A stretch of DNA of 64,000 bases from Anthoceros angustus (taxonomy: Eukaryota; Streptophyta; Anthocerotopsida; Anthocerotales; Anthocerotaceae), in the NCBI GenBank assembly GCA_010909165.1, contig MU008166.1:1736001-1800000 (forward strand), given 5' to 3'. Position numbers and translations under genes: made by a program. Below, in pieces: positions 44,093-56,219 of the stretch (position 1 is the first letter of the stretch; each line of letters starts with the position of its first letter). The notes under the pieces were generated by a model that was given only the letters and a program-made list of their open reading frames with translations, searched no databases and was not told where the DNA came from.

Positions 44093-45138
44093 AATGTAAA
44101 AGGTAGCGATGAGGAGGTGAACAGGAAAAATATGAAATCTTCAAAGGTTCCAGTGCCCTCATAGTGAGAGGGAGGTCCATAAGGGGAAGCAACGGACGAG
44201 CTTTTCTCGTAGCAACACATGATCGTAACAAGAATGTGGAGTGTCACTATTGTCACAAAAGAGGTCACTTCAAAGAGAGTGCGAGAAGTTAACACGATAA
44301 TTTTGAAGGGGGATATAATCGACCCTTCCGGTCATCACGACCCCTTGTCACGAAGAACACCTTACCTAGAACAAGATATGTGCCCTACTTTGATAATGCA
44401 CACACCCTTTACGAGGTCATACCAGTGATAAAAGACGCACTTTCAAGTGAACACCCTAGAACTAGAGCATGAGGGGTGGGGTCTTCGCGCTTTTGTAGAA
44501 TGTTTAGAGGGCTGCCATTTTATATGTTTATTACAACAAAACTTTTACTTTGAAGTGGTGGAACACAATGAAAACAACTCGCATTAGAGGAGTCTCATTT
44601 TAATCGTCGTAAGAACATTGCAACAAACATACGCTAAAGGAGGGTGGTCATCGAGACATAATAGTCATTGAAGAGTGCGGCTGGCGACTCATCCATGCCT
44701 TGCATCGACATTGAGTCAAGAACCACCGCCATATTCGGATGCGGTCCATATCGCCCGCCTCAAAGTTATCGTTCTCCTCCATTGCTTGCTCGTCTTCAAT
44801 AGTATCATTCCGGCCCACCATCGGCGGTGTGGGCGCCACACAACATCTAGGGTTTACCGACCCTCATCCAAAAGGTCGCCATAGTCTTCAACCTTCCGCA
44901 CTCAATGCAACCACTTGGGCTTTAAGGCAATGCCAGCGTCCTTAAAATGAACAAAGTTAGTTGCCCATGCGCCCATGCAAGCATCCTTAAAATCAACAAA
45001 GTTGAGTTATTAAAAAGATATGGGTTTTGAACCTCAAAACCTATTCATTACTAAACCTTTTTCCCAAACACTAGACCAACAATCCCAAGTTACAAACTTA
45101 TTGAGCCACTACATATTGATTTTCTTAAACACAGCCTA

Positions 45139-45842
45139 TGAGGAGGGCGCCGGCCGGCCGGCGCCCATGGGTAGGGCAGGGTGTGCTAGGGGAGGGCGCC
45201 GGCGCCATGGGCAAGGCATGGCGTGTTGGGGGCGGCGGCGGCCGGCGCCCATGGGCGGTGTGCTAGGGAGGGCGCCGGCCGGCGGCCGGCCCGGCGCCAT
45301 GGGGAGGCGCCGGCCGGCGCCATGGGCGGTGTGCTAGGGAGGGCGCCGGCCGGCGCCCATGGGCGGTGTGCTAGGGAGGCGCCGGCCGGCGCCCATGGGC
45401 GGTGTGCTAGGGGAGGCGGCCGGCCGGCCCGGCGCCCATGGGCGGTGTGCTAGGGGAGGCGGCCGGCGCCCATGGGCGGTGTGCTAGGGAGGCGGCCGGC
45501 GCCTCCCCTAGCTCCACCACCGCACTGGGTGGAACGGGTGGTGCACTGGCGGGCGCCGGCCGGCGCCCTCCACCACCACCGGTGGGCCTACGATGGTGGT
45601 GCGTGGAGGGAGGCGCCGGCCGGCGGCCGGCGGCCGGCCCGGCGCCCATGGGCGGTGTGCTAGGGAGGCGGGCGCCGGCCGGCCGGCGCCATCCCTCCGC
45701 CGCACACCTGTAAACGACGGGTGGTGCGCGGATGGGGAGGGCGCCGGCCGGCGCCCTCCTCCTCACCGCCCGCCGCCTCACCGCCCGGCCGGCGCCCATG
45801 GGCGGTGTGCTAGGGAGGCGCCGGCCGGCGCCTCCTCCTCCG
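45139..45842. repeat. GC-rich palindromic tract 1
   Basis: Extreme GC content. A roughly 35-50-bp unit built from the 16-mer palindrome GGCGCCGGCCGGCGCC and CCATGGGCGGTGTGCTAGGG repeats over 700 bp, with a middle part rich in CACCACC/GGTGGTG. The ORFs running through it (G-A-H-G-R-C-A-R-E repeats) reflect base composition only. Confidence 0.9.
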
Positions 45843-46039
45843 CGTGCCCATTGTGGCCCTCCTTCCACGCACTTCAGACGTGGCACTTCCATCGAAAATT
45901 CAAGAGGCTAACCTTAGAAGCAACCTTGGAATGAAGGCTAACCTTAGAAGCAAATGCGTTTGAAATCGAGCGAGCATTTGGTCGAGTGTAGAGGTACTCC
46001 TAAACATCCATGCTGGGACAAAAAGCGATAAGAGATAAG

Positions 46040-46400
46040 CTCACGAGATTCCGTGAGAGCTATGTTTCATTGGTCACATTACGGAGAGTTGGGACACCTG
46101 CAGACCGAGTAGTGCCTCTTGCTAGTGGTCTTACCATTGTAAATGTAAAGGTAGCTGAACCGGGGAGGTGAACAGGAAAAATATGAAATCTTCCAAAGGT
46201 TCCAGTGCCCTCATAGTGAGAGGGAGGTCCACTGCGAAGGGGAAGCAACCGGACGTGCTTTCGTAGCAAATACATGATCGTAACAAGAATGTGGAGTGTC
46301 ACTATTGTCACAAAAGAGGTCACTTCAAAAGAGAGTGCGAGAAGTTAACACGATAATTTTTGAAGGGGGGGATATACTGACCCCCTTCGGTCATCACAGC
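46040..46400 (+). pseudogene. Copia gag C-terminus with intact CCHC knuckle, second copy
   Basis: Repeats 44010-44330. Here the knuckle reads C-H-Y-C-H-K-R-G-H-F-K-R-E-C in one frame (about 46296-46345), whereas the first copy has lost a base. The following 46400-47190 also repeats 44330-45130. Small indels are scattered throughout. Confidence 0.85.
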
Positions 46401-47195
46401 ACCCCCTTGTCACGAAGAACACCTTACCTAGAATAAGATATGTGCCCTACTTTGATAATGCACACCCTTTCCGAGGTCATACCTTGATAAAACGACTTTC
46501 AAGTGAACACCCTAGAACTGGAGCATGAGGGGTGGGGCCCGTCGCGCTTTTGTAGAATGTTTAGAGGGCTGCCATTTTATATGTTTATTACAACCAAAAC
46601 TTTTACTTTGAAGTGGTGGAACACAATGAAAACAATCTGCATTTTAGAGGAGTCTCATTTTAATCAGAAGAACATTGCAACAAACATACGCTAAAGGAGG
46701 GAGTGGTCATCGCATCGACAATAGTCATTGAAGAGTGCGGCTCGGCGACTCATCCATGCCTTGCATCGACATCGAGTCAAGAACCACCGCCATATTCGGA
46801 TGCGGTCCATATCGTCCGCCTCAAAGTTATCGCTCTCCTCCATTGCTTGCTCGCCTTCAATAGTATCATTCCCCGGGCCCACCATCCGACGGTGTGGACC
46901 GCCACACAAGATCTAGGGTTTGCCGACCTCATCCAAAAGGTCGCCAAGTAGTCTTCAACCTTCCGCACTCAATGCAACCACTTGGGCTTTAAGGCAATGC
47001 CGCCCCTTAAAATGAACAAAGTTAGTTGCCCATGCGCCCATGCAAGCATCCTTAAAATCAACAAAGTTGAGTTATTAAAAGATATGGGTTTTGAACCCAA
47101 AACCTATTCATTACTAAACCTTTTTCCCAAACACTAGACCAACAATCCCAAGTTACAAACTTATTGAGCCACTACATATTGATTTTCAAAATGAG

Positions 47196-47778
47196 GAGGA
47201 GGGCCGGCGCCGGCGCCCATGGGTGGGGAGAGGCGCCGGCCACCCCATGGGCAAGGCATGGTTTGGGCTGGGCCCCAAGGAGGGCAGGCGGCCGGCGCGC
47301 CCATGGGTGGTGTGCTAGGGAGGGCGCCGCATGGGTGGTGCTAGGGGAGGACGCCACCGGGCCGGCCCCATGGTGGTGGTGGCAGAGGAGGGCGCCCCGG
47401 GCCGCCCATGCGGTATGTGGGAGGGGCGCCGGCCGGCCGCCCATGGGTGGTGTTAGGGAGGGCGCCGGCCGCCATGACTGTGGTGGCAGGGGAGGGCAGC
47501 CGCCGACGGCCTCCCCCGCTCCACCCGCACCACCCGGGTAACGGGTGGTGCGCGCAGCGGCCGCCTCCCTCCACGCCACCCGGTGGGCCCACGCGTGAGG
47601 GCGCCGGCCGGCGCCGCCGCGCCTCCACCCATCCGGGTGGTGGTGGGAGGGCGGGCGCCGGCCATCCCTCCGCTGCACCACCAGAACGACGGGTGGTGCG
47701 CGAGGGGCGCCGGCCGGCGCTCTCCCCCCGCACTACCCTTATGCCCGACGGGGGTGAGAGGGGGCCGGCCGGCGCCTC
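47196..47778. repeat. GC-rich palindromic tract 2
   Basis: Same composition and core motifs as tract 1 and same flanks: CAAAATGAGGAGGAGGGC on the left, GCGTGCCCATTGTGGCC on the right. Units are less regular. Confidence 0.88.
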
Positions 47779-48529
47779 CGCGTGCCCATTGTGGCCTCCT
47801 TCCACGCACTTCGTGACGCGTGGCACTTCCATCGAAAATTCGAGGCTAACCTTAGAAGCAACCTTGGAATGAAGGCTAACCTTAGAAGCAAATGCGAAAT
47901 CGAGCCAAGATTTGGTCACGAGTGTAGAGGGTACTCTCCTAAACATCTATGTGGACAAAAAGCGATAAGGGATAAGCTCATGAGTTGCGTGGCTTAATAC
48001 AACTCATGAGTCAAAGTGCCCAAGATAATGATGACAATGGAGGAGAAGTCGACCAAGTGATGACGAAGGATTGAACTCGGGATGAGGAAATCGAAATCTG
48101 CTTTTTCCGGTCCCGAGTTAATGTTGTAAGTCCGTTGCGATGTTACCGTGTTAGGGAAATACCGTCTGGCTTTTGTGGTGTCATAACAAAACCACATTTT
48201 CCTCCCAAAATCGAGTTTACGTCCCTTCCCAGAACGGCCTTCCTCACCGCTCCTACTTTGCATTATTCCTAGGTTCGAGTTTGTGACCACCATTCGACAC
48301 AAACATTGCCGGATGGAAAGTAGTAACTTTATCGGGTGACACCTTTTTTCGAGTGTTTAATGCCTTCAAAACGCTGTTTTAGGGCCCATAAAAAACCCCC
48401 TTCAGAGATTATTTGCGGAAAACCCCCTTCGAGATTATTCACCCCCTTCAAAAATTATCATGTTAGTTCAAAAAGGACCAAGGAAAAGAGAAGAAGCAGG
48501 ACGACAAGAAGGCGACTTCGAATGTCAGG

Positions 48530-49310
48530 TTGGAAGAGTTAAATTCTGTTGAGGACGGAGATGTCCTTATCTCTTCTTACTTGAATGCTGCACAATTAAC
48601 AGCCGTGGATAGTCATTTATTCTGCAATTGGATAATTGACTCTGGTGCATCTTTCCATGTTACTCCTCATAGAGAGTGGTTTAGCACGTATGATGCTACA
48701 AGGAAAGGATGTGTTAGGCTTGGAAATAACTACGCATGCCGATCGCGTGGTGATGTGCAACTCAAGTTTGACAACGGATCTTCATTCATGTCAAGGACGT
48801 TAGGCATGTTCAAGTTGACAAAGAGCATGATTAGCGCAGATGCTTGGATGATGCGGTTACCACACGGTTTGGGGATCACTCTTGGAAGATCTCCAAAGGT
48901 TCTCTTGTGTTAGCTCGTGGATCAAGTGTGGCACTTTGTACTCACTTAAACACCGCAAAGATCATGTGATCGCAGAGCACCAAATGTTTCCTTGTGGCAT
49001 TGCTGTTAGGACATATGTCTAAGGGAATGAAGGTTTTATCTCGCTCGTTATATCCTGTTCTTAACTTCTCCGATCTCGATGTGTGAGCACTGTTTATATG
49101 GGAAAGCAGACAAAATCATCACATCGAACAAGAGGTAAAAGTAGGAGTAAACCTCTTGAGTTGGTTCACGTGATGTATGTGGACCTATGCCTCATCTGCA
49201 TCATTAGGCGGTGCCTCCTATTTTGTCACTTTATAGATGATTTCTCACGCAAGGTGTGGGTTTATCCTTTGAGGAAAAAGGATGAAGTTCGACGGTGTTG
49301 AAATTTGTCA
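48530..49310 (+). pseudogene. Copia protease and integrase start, copy 1
   Basis: Frame 48530-48913 holds the aspartic protease with W-I-I-D-S-G-A-S and the following F-H-V-T-P-H-R-E-W-F. Frame 49083-49301 has the pre-integrase/integrase start with P-L-E-L-V-H-V and D-D-F-S-R-K-V-W-V-Y-P-L-R-K-K-D. The pieces are separated by frameshifts, and the integrase stops at GC tract 3. Confidence 0.87.
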
Positions 49311-49384
49311 CCCTTGTAGAGAATCCGCCACCGATTGAAGTGTCTAAGACGATAATGGTGGAGAGTATGTCGCCTCTAGCTCAC

Positions 49385-49680
49385 CCGCCGCACCAGCGGT
49401 GGGCAAGCGGGTGGTGCTGGCGGCCGGCCCGGCGGCGCCCTCCTCCACGCACCGTGTGGGCCTCGTATGGGTGGTGCGTGGAGGGAGGCGCCCGCGGCCC
49501 GCCGCGCTCCACCCGCCAATCGTGGTGGTGCGGGGCGGCGGCGGCGCCATCCTCCCCACGCACCGTGTAAACCCTACGGGTGGTGCGGCGGATGGGGAGG
49601 CGGCCCGGCCGGCGCTCTCCTCACGCACCCGCCTTATGCCCGGGGTGGAGTCACGAGGAGCCGGGCCGGCCCTCCGCGTG
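49385..49680. repeat. GC-rich tract 3
   Basis: Shorter tract resembling the CACC/GGTGG-rich part of tracts 1 and 2, with the same right flank (GTGGCACTTCCATCGAAAATTC and AGGCTAACCTTAGAAGCAA at about 49708-49780). Confidence 0.85.
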
Positions 49681-50379
49681 CCCGTGGCCTTCCCGCACCC
49701 CACATCGTGGCACTTCCATCGAAAATTCAGTAGGCTAACCTTAGAAGCAACCTTGGAATGAAGGCTAACCTTAGAAGCAAATGCCGTTTGAAATCGAGCG
49801 AGCATTTGGTCGGTCGAGTGTAGAGGGTACTCCTCCCGGAAACATCTGTATGCGGTGGACAAAAAAGCGATAAGAGATAAGCTCTGCGAGTTGCGTGGCT
49901 TAATACAACCAGTCAAAGTCTTGCGAAGATAATGATGACAATGGAGGAGAAGGCTGGACCAAGTGATGACGAAGGATTGAACTCGGGATGAGTGAAATCT
50001 CGTTTTCCGGGTCCCGAGTTAATGTTGTAAAGTCACAGTTCTTGATATTCTTGTGTTAGGAAATATCGTCTGGCTTTTGTGGTGTCATAACAAAACCACA
50101 TTTTCCTCCCAAAAGCGAGTTCTGATCCCTTCCGGCGGCCTTCCTCACGTTCCTACTTTGCATTATTCCGTAGGTTCGAGTTTGTGACCACCATTCGACA
50201 CAAACATTCTTTGGATGGAAAGTAGTAACTTCTTTGGGTGACACCTTTTTTTGATAATGCCTTCAAAAGCTGTTTTCCCATAAAACCCCTTCGGAGATTA
50301 TTTGGAAAACCCCCTTGAGATTATTCACCCCTTCAAAAATTATCATGTTAGTTCAAAAAGGACCAAGAAAGAAGCGGGG

Positions 50380-51200
50380 CGACAAGAAGCGACGAATCGA
50401 GTTGGAAGAGTTAAATTACATTGAGACGGAGATGTCCTTATCTCTTCTTACTTGAATCTTGCACAATTAACCGTGGATAGTCATTTATTACGCAATTGGA
50501 TAATTGACTCGGTGCATCTTTCCATGTTACTCCTCATAGAGAGTGGTTTAACACGTATGATGCTACAAGGAAAGGATGTGTTAGGCTTGGAAATAACTAT
50601 ATGCGGATCGCGGGCGTTGGTGATGTCAACTCAAGTTTGACAACGGATCTTCATTCATCTTTGAAGGGCGTTAGGCATGTTCGAAGTTGACAAAAGCATG
50701 ATTAGCGCGGCGGTTGGATGATCTTTGGTTACCACTTCTGGTTTGGGGATCACTCTTGGAAGATCTCCAAAGGTTCTCTTGTGTTAGCTCGTGGATCGAG
50801 TGTGGCACTTTGTACTCACTTGATCGTAAGATGTGATCATGTGATGAGCGACCAAATGTTTCCTTGTGGCATTGCGGTTAGGACATATGTCTCGAAGGGA
50901 ATGAAGGTTTTATCTCGTTACGGTTATATCCTGTTCTTAACTTCTCTCGATCTCGATGTGTGAGCCTTTGTTTATATGGGAAGCAGACAAAATCATCACA
51001 TCGAACAAGAGGTAAAAGTAGGAGTAAACCTCTTGAGTTGGTTCACTGATGTATGTGGACCTATGCCTCTCATCATTAGGCGGTGCCTCCTTTTTGTCAC
51101 TTTCATAGATGATTTCTCACGCAAGGTGTGGGTTTATCCTTTGAGGAAAAAGGATGAAGTTACGGCGGTGTTTGAAATTTGTCACCCTTAGAGAAATCGA
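50380..51200 (+). pseudogene. Copia protease and integrase start, copy 2
   Basis: Repeats 48510-49310 with many indels: D-S-(G)-A-S is frameshifted, while integrase H-I-E-Q...D-D-F-S-R-K-V-W-V-Y-P-L-R-K-K-D-E is open at 50976-51191. Unlike copy 1 it continues into the remainder of integrase. Confidence 0.85.
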
Positions 51201-53320
51201 TGCCACATTGAAGTGTCTAGACGGATAATGGTGGAAGTATGTTTGAAAGCTTTCGGTCATTACATGATTCCAAGGGAATCAAGAGAATTACGTAGTATAC
51301 TCCTCCACAAAATGGTGTGTGGCGGATGAGCAGAACCATTCGGGAGAGGATCGTGGTTGTTGTCAAACTACGGATTGCCTAATGGGTTTTGGGCGAGCGA
51401 TGTCTCTGCTTCATCTTATTAACGGATCTCCTAATAAAATTTGATGGCGAGTTCGAGGAGCTATAGTGGAAAGAAACCATCCTACAAGCATCTGCGAGTG
51501 TTTGGTATGAGGCATCTTGCCATGTTCCAAAAGAGTTTGGGACAAGTTGGCACCTAAGTCCAAGAAATGTATTTTTCTTGGCTATGGTGATTACGGTGAG
51601 ATGGGATACCGTTTGTGGGATCGAGGCTAGAAAGGTTGTTCGTACTAACGGCGTGTTCTTCAATGAGAACAAGATGCACAGGAAGCCTACTCCAAGCTGT
51701 GGAGTGCGAAGGGTGATCTTCAAGAAGATGGACATGATCATCATGGCGGGTTGATACTTGGTAATGTGCGGGGCACATTCCTCCACCGATAGATGAACCA
51801 AGAGTCGAACAAGCACCTATAGAGGTGCACACAGCTTCGTGGGTCGCGGATTACACCTCGGCGGTATGATCCATCTGGATTATGTTATCTTGACAGTTGT
51901 GGGGAACCCTCTTCTTACAAAGAGGCCATGTCAATGAGTAACAAGAGAAGTGGGAGAAGGCCATGCGATCGAAATGAATTGCATAAGAACCAAACTTGGG
52001 AGTTGGTTGTTGCCTAGGATAAGAAGGGGCATACTGATGGCAAAGTACAAGGGTGTGCTAAAGCAAGGCATTGACTTTGATGAGATTTTCTCACGATGGT
52101 CAAAATGACAACTGCGATGTGTTCTTGCTTTGGTTGCGGGAATGATATGGAACTTATGCGGATGGATGTCAAGGCGGCATTCTTGCATGGTGACCTTCAA
52201 GAGGGGCGTACATGCGAACGGAAGGTTTTGTTGAGAAGGGCAAGAATCGGTGTGCGAGTTGAGGAAGAGCCTTTATGGTTTTGAAGCAGGCACCAGTGGT
52301 ATCACAAGTTCCACTCATTTATGCTTTCTCAAGGCTACAAGCGTAGCGATGAGGATCATTGCCTCTATCTGAAGCAAGCTAAGGATCAAAGCTTGCTCAT
52401 TTTGATCCTCTATGTGGATGATATGCTAATTCTTTGGGGAAGATCTTGATGAGATTTGTTGAAGTCAAAGTTGAATGCTCACTTTGAAATGAGACTTGGG
52501 AGGCGAGCCATATACTTGGCATGCGTATTCGTCGGAGCAGGACATACCTTTATTTGTCTCGACGGAATACATTGAGGTGCTTCAACGTTTCAACATGGAG
52601 AAGGGAAGCCATTGGGTACTCCATTGCCTCCATATGTGAAACTTTCAAGCGGATTGCCCAAGCTACGAGGAGGACAAATGAAATGGAGAAGGTCCCATAC
52701 TCATCTGTAGGGAGTTTGATGTATGCAATGATTGCTACGTCCGACATTGCCTTTGCGGTGGGAGTGGTTAGCGAGTTTATGTCAAACCACGGCAAGAAGC
52801 ATTGGGAGGCGATAAAAGGAGTTATGAGGTATCCAGATGGTACAAAAGCTTTGTGCATATGTTTTGGTAGTGAAGATGCATGTGGTTGGGTACAGATCTT
52901 GATTATCGAGGATATGGACAAAAGGAGGTCCACATCGGTTATGTCTGTCTTGTGCCTTTGGAGGCGATCTCATGGCGATCTCGTTTGCGATCGTGCATTC
53001 GCTATCTACCACAGAGGCCGAGTATGTTGCGGCAGGCTTGCAAGGAAGCCATATGGCTTGCTCGTTTAGTGGGAGACTTGGGGATCAAGGTTGTGCCGGT
53101 GTTGCATTGTGATAGCAGTGCTATCAATTGGCAAAGAATCCGATGTTTCATGCGAAGACTAAACATGTGGATGTGAAGTATCACTTCATTCGAGAGGTGT
53201 TGGATGACAAGAGGGTACAACTTGTCAAGGTTCACAGAACCTAAGATATTCTTACCAAGGGACTCTACGACAATTTGCACAAGCTCGGACAGATGGGCAT
53301 GAGGTAGTCCATTCTCCTCT
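51200..53320 (+). pseudogene. Copia integrase end, RT and RNase H (frameshifted)
   Basis: Fragmented frames show integrase (N-G-G near 51225, Q-N-G-V near 51310), RT with M-D-V-K-A-A-F-L-H-G-D-L-Q-E-G at about 52160-52205, L-Y-V-D-D-M-L-I near 52408-52432, and RNase H features (S-Y-S-S-V-G-S-L-M-Y-A-M at about 52697-52731; T-E-A-E-Y near 53010; T-K-H-V-D-V-K-Y at about 53160). Stops and frameshifts break every domain. Confidence 0.85.
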
Positions 53321-53349
53321 GAAGGTAAATTGGCCTTTAAGTGGGAGGT

Positions 53350-53602
53350 TGTAAGGGTATTAAAGCCCAATGTACTTAGACTAATACACTTAGTCTAAGT
53401 TAGGTGTCATATCATTAGTTTAGAAGCTAATCACTAGGAAGCTTCTTGTGCTCCTTCCTAGGGGCTTCTTGTGGAGCTTCCTAGGGAGCCCTATTGGAGG
53501 GTATAAATACCCTCAGAGCCTCATCTCAATGTGAGAGAGTTACACTTGCCTCCTCCTCTCCTCTCCTCTTTCCACCATCATGGGCTGCCACACGATCCTT
53601 CA
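53350..53602 (+). repeat. 3' LTR of the 43.5-kb copia element
   Basis: 253 bp; differs from the 5' LTR mainly by two short losses and a few substitutions. Confidence 0.93.
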
Positions 53603-53610
53603 ATAGAGTA

Positions 53611-55290
53611 GCCCCTAGGCTTCATTAGATGATGCTTTAGAAGAATCTTTGCATCCCTTCGAAAGAGCAAGGTGTGGCTTGGCAATTCCTTCAAGGCACC
53701 CTCCCTAATGCAGACCACTAGGGTGGTTTGTTTCTTGCCACTAGAATCGAGAATTGTACCCTCTACACAATGGGCGGAGCACACAAGAGTCAACACATTT
53801 TTTTCCACTGTCACATACCCAAGATGGTATGGGAGGCAATACTCAGGTGGATCACTCTGCCCATACCATCTCTACCGACTAACGCAGAGCGTAAGTCTGC
53901 GCAATATCGGATTCCAGGAAATGGGTACTTTGGGCAAAAGCGACAGAACTTTCCCATCATCATATCCAAAAAGCATGTCCCGAGAAACCATGCGTTATTG
54001 CGGGTTTTGAAGAAATTTGGCATCCACTTTTCTGAGACGGAAAAGAACGTGGCCAAAAAATTATTGTCTTTGAATTCATTCCTCCAAAACTTGAGAAAAG
54101 TGTAGGGGGAGCGGTGGATGCGTTTGAACATTTGTCTTACAGGGGTCTTATCATGTGTTGTCCTAAAAAATAAGGTCCATCGAATAGAGACACGGTTTTG
54201 GCGATTTGGAACATAATCGCAAATTACATGTTGTACCGTCATTGTGTGCCCATACTGCACTTGGTTAAGCCGTTTATGTCCATGGGGAACACACAACCTA
54301 TCCACTGAGAAGTGCACGGCCACCGGCGATACCTTCCCCACACCAAAGACTAGTAGGAGTCCATGGTCAATAAAACTAACTAATCAACTCCATGAACCAT
54401 GTTCATCAAGTGTTTCAATGTCCTCGCCTCGATGCAACATCTTCTCGCAACGCCATCATCCGCAGCCCTTCCTTCCATATGTTCCGAGCTTCCTCCGCAG
54501 GCGCAAAACGCATATGTTTTTCCGTGACATGGTTCTCGTCCTTGCATTTAGTTGCTTCGCTTTGTTAGAGAAAACCCGTATGCCAAGATGAATGTGTCCG
54601 AAGAAGCAATTTGTCGACGTGTTTCCGCAACCTCATGCTCCGTGCTGAGAGCGACCCCACGACCGCCGCTGGTGGTCGATCGTAAAATCATCTCCTCTAG
54701 GTACCGCCTTCAAATGCGCTGCATTTAGTCACCCACCAATGGACTTTAATGAATGGGGCGCATTGAAGTCCACCAGAACTTTAAGCCGTAATGGTCGATT
54801 GTCGATCTGCCCCACAAGGCACCGCAATCATGTGACCGCTTGTATCTCCAACACATCGCCGCTGCTTTCTTGTTCCCGCCACAAGATCATCCCGCTTCAG
54901 ACTCCAACATACATGTCCGGCACTTGCCGAACGATTGATGTCAGAAATCTGTAACCAACCAAGCGATGCAACTCTTCATTAGTGTTCTATCTACCATTGC
55001 CAAGGGGTCTTCAATTCCTCAAAGATGCTCACATGCTATCTTGTCCACGATGGTCTCACCCTGCATTCCTCCCACCAAATATCCTCACCGCCCAAATGGG
55101 TCCCGAAGTTTTCCTCTAGTTTCCCACGCATTGTCGCAAGACTTCTTTCGGATCTCTCCTCCGCAACCGCTTTTTACTGGACCTCCAAATGAACCAAACG
55201 AAAATTTTGAATAGGAGTAGATGGGACATTATTCAAAACTCCAAACCCTCGTCCGTGACCAGATTCATCGCTGAATATTGTTTGCCCCTC
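53611..55290. other. Unrecognised, probably 3' part of the minus-strand DUF7869-type element
   Basis: A minus-strand ORF at 54341-53811 (176 codons, R, F and H rich) has no domain I recognise. It lies downstream, on the minus strand, of the DUF7869-like block and may be its C-terminal part. The remainder has no supported gene. Confidence 0.3.
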
Positions 55291-55291
55291 A

Positions 55292-56214
55292 TCAAGAATA
55301 AGTCTCACACCGCTTTCGGGTTATTTTGAACCGATGTCGAAAAGATATATTGTGCAACTGTTTCACCGCAAAGAATCGCTTATAGCCACCATAAGGTATT
55401 GGCCACACAAACTTTCTAAGTCCGGAACTTCTTTCACCTCCATAATTTTGGTTTGGGCGATATGCATTCTCCAAAATACCACTACTTTGGGCAACAAAGC
55501 TTCCTTCCGCAAGCACCATTGAAAACCTCGAAAACATCCGTCAACTCGGTCATGAGTGTGCCCAACTGTGAGGAATCCTACTTTTACCTTCTCAAAACCT
55601 TAAGCTCTACCAACATATTCGTGTAAGCTTAACAGGGCATTCTTATTCTCCCGCAGATTGTCGAGTTGAAGATAAAGAACCTTTGGTAGTAGTCCTCGTA
55701 ATTTGAAATGACATGCCGGATATTGGCTATAGTCGTTTGCATCGCTTGATGTTCCCGTGCCATGAAGAGTTCCCGACATGGTGTAGTTATAAATCATGCA
55801 CCCCACAACATGGACGCCGATCAAACCTACATCCGACAGTCCTTGGGTAAACGCGTGAAATGTGGAAGCCGTGGTCTTCTGGTCCATCCTGGCCGATGGA
55901 TATCCCGATATACTTTGCCGGTCTCCATAACATTTCACGGTGCTTGATGCATTTTTCTCTCTTCGAGAGCTGTGCCGCCGCGCCTTCAAATGCTTCGCAA
56001 AATAATCACCCAAACAACGTTGAGGAATAAACGCCGCCTGGAAGGAATAACGCAATACGAAAAGCGCACCGGCCGACTTACAAACCACGCCCGGCCGGCG
56101 AGCCAGACAGGCCGACCGGGCACTATCGCCGAGGACCGACCGACACGCGCCATACGGGCCGACGCGCACATCCCCCACCGCATTGCCAAAACACAATTTC
56201 ACATCAAGCCTCAC
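55292..56214 (-). pseudogene. DUF7869-like mobile-element protein, minus-strand copy
   Basis: Reading on the minus strand: M-D-Q-K-T-T near 55890, G-V-H-V-V-G-C-M-I-Y-N near 55810, V-L-Y-L-Q-L-D-N-L-R-E-N-K-N near 55660, then after a frameshift F-E-K-V-K-V-G-F-L and V-G-H-T-H-D-R-V-D near 55555. This order (L-D-N-x-x-R-E-N-K-N, then V-G-F-L-x-V-G-H-T-H-D-x-V-D) is what I know as the DUF7869 region found in proteins of mobile elements in plants, algae and invertebrates. The exact reaction is unknown. Frameshifts and stops make it non-functional as written. Confidence 0.65.
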
Positions 56215-56219
56215 CTTGT

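Larger units (their letters stand above)
43503..53602 (+). mobile_element. Expanded 10.1-kb Ty1/copia element with internal duplications
   Basis: LTRs at 43503-43764 and 53350-53602 (TGTAAGGG...CCTTCA), purine tract GTGGGAGGT before the 3' LTR, and target duplication ATAGA at 43498-43502 and 53603-53607. Order: gag, GC-rich tract 1, gag again, tract 2, protease/integrase, tract 3, protease/integrase again, then the rest of integrase, RT and RNase H. It is about twice the usual copia length. Every frame is broken by small indels, so it cannot encode its proteins as written. The repeated blocks may be real or assembled artefactually. Confidence 0.9.

Noticed and set aside
45020-45934. ORFs in the GC-rich tracts encoding repeated G-A-H-G-R-C-A-R-E
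   Set aside because: Composition-driven frames on both strands through a palindromic satellite; no start context or conserved domain.
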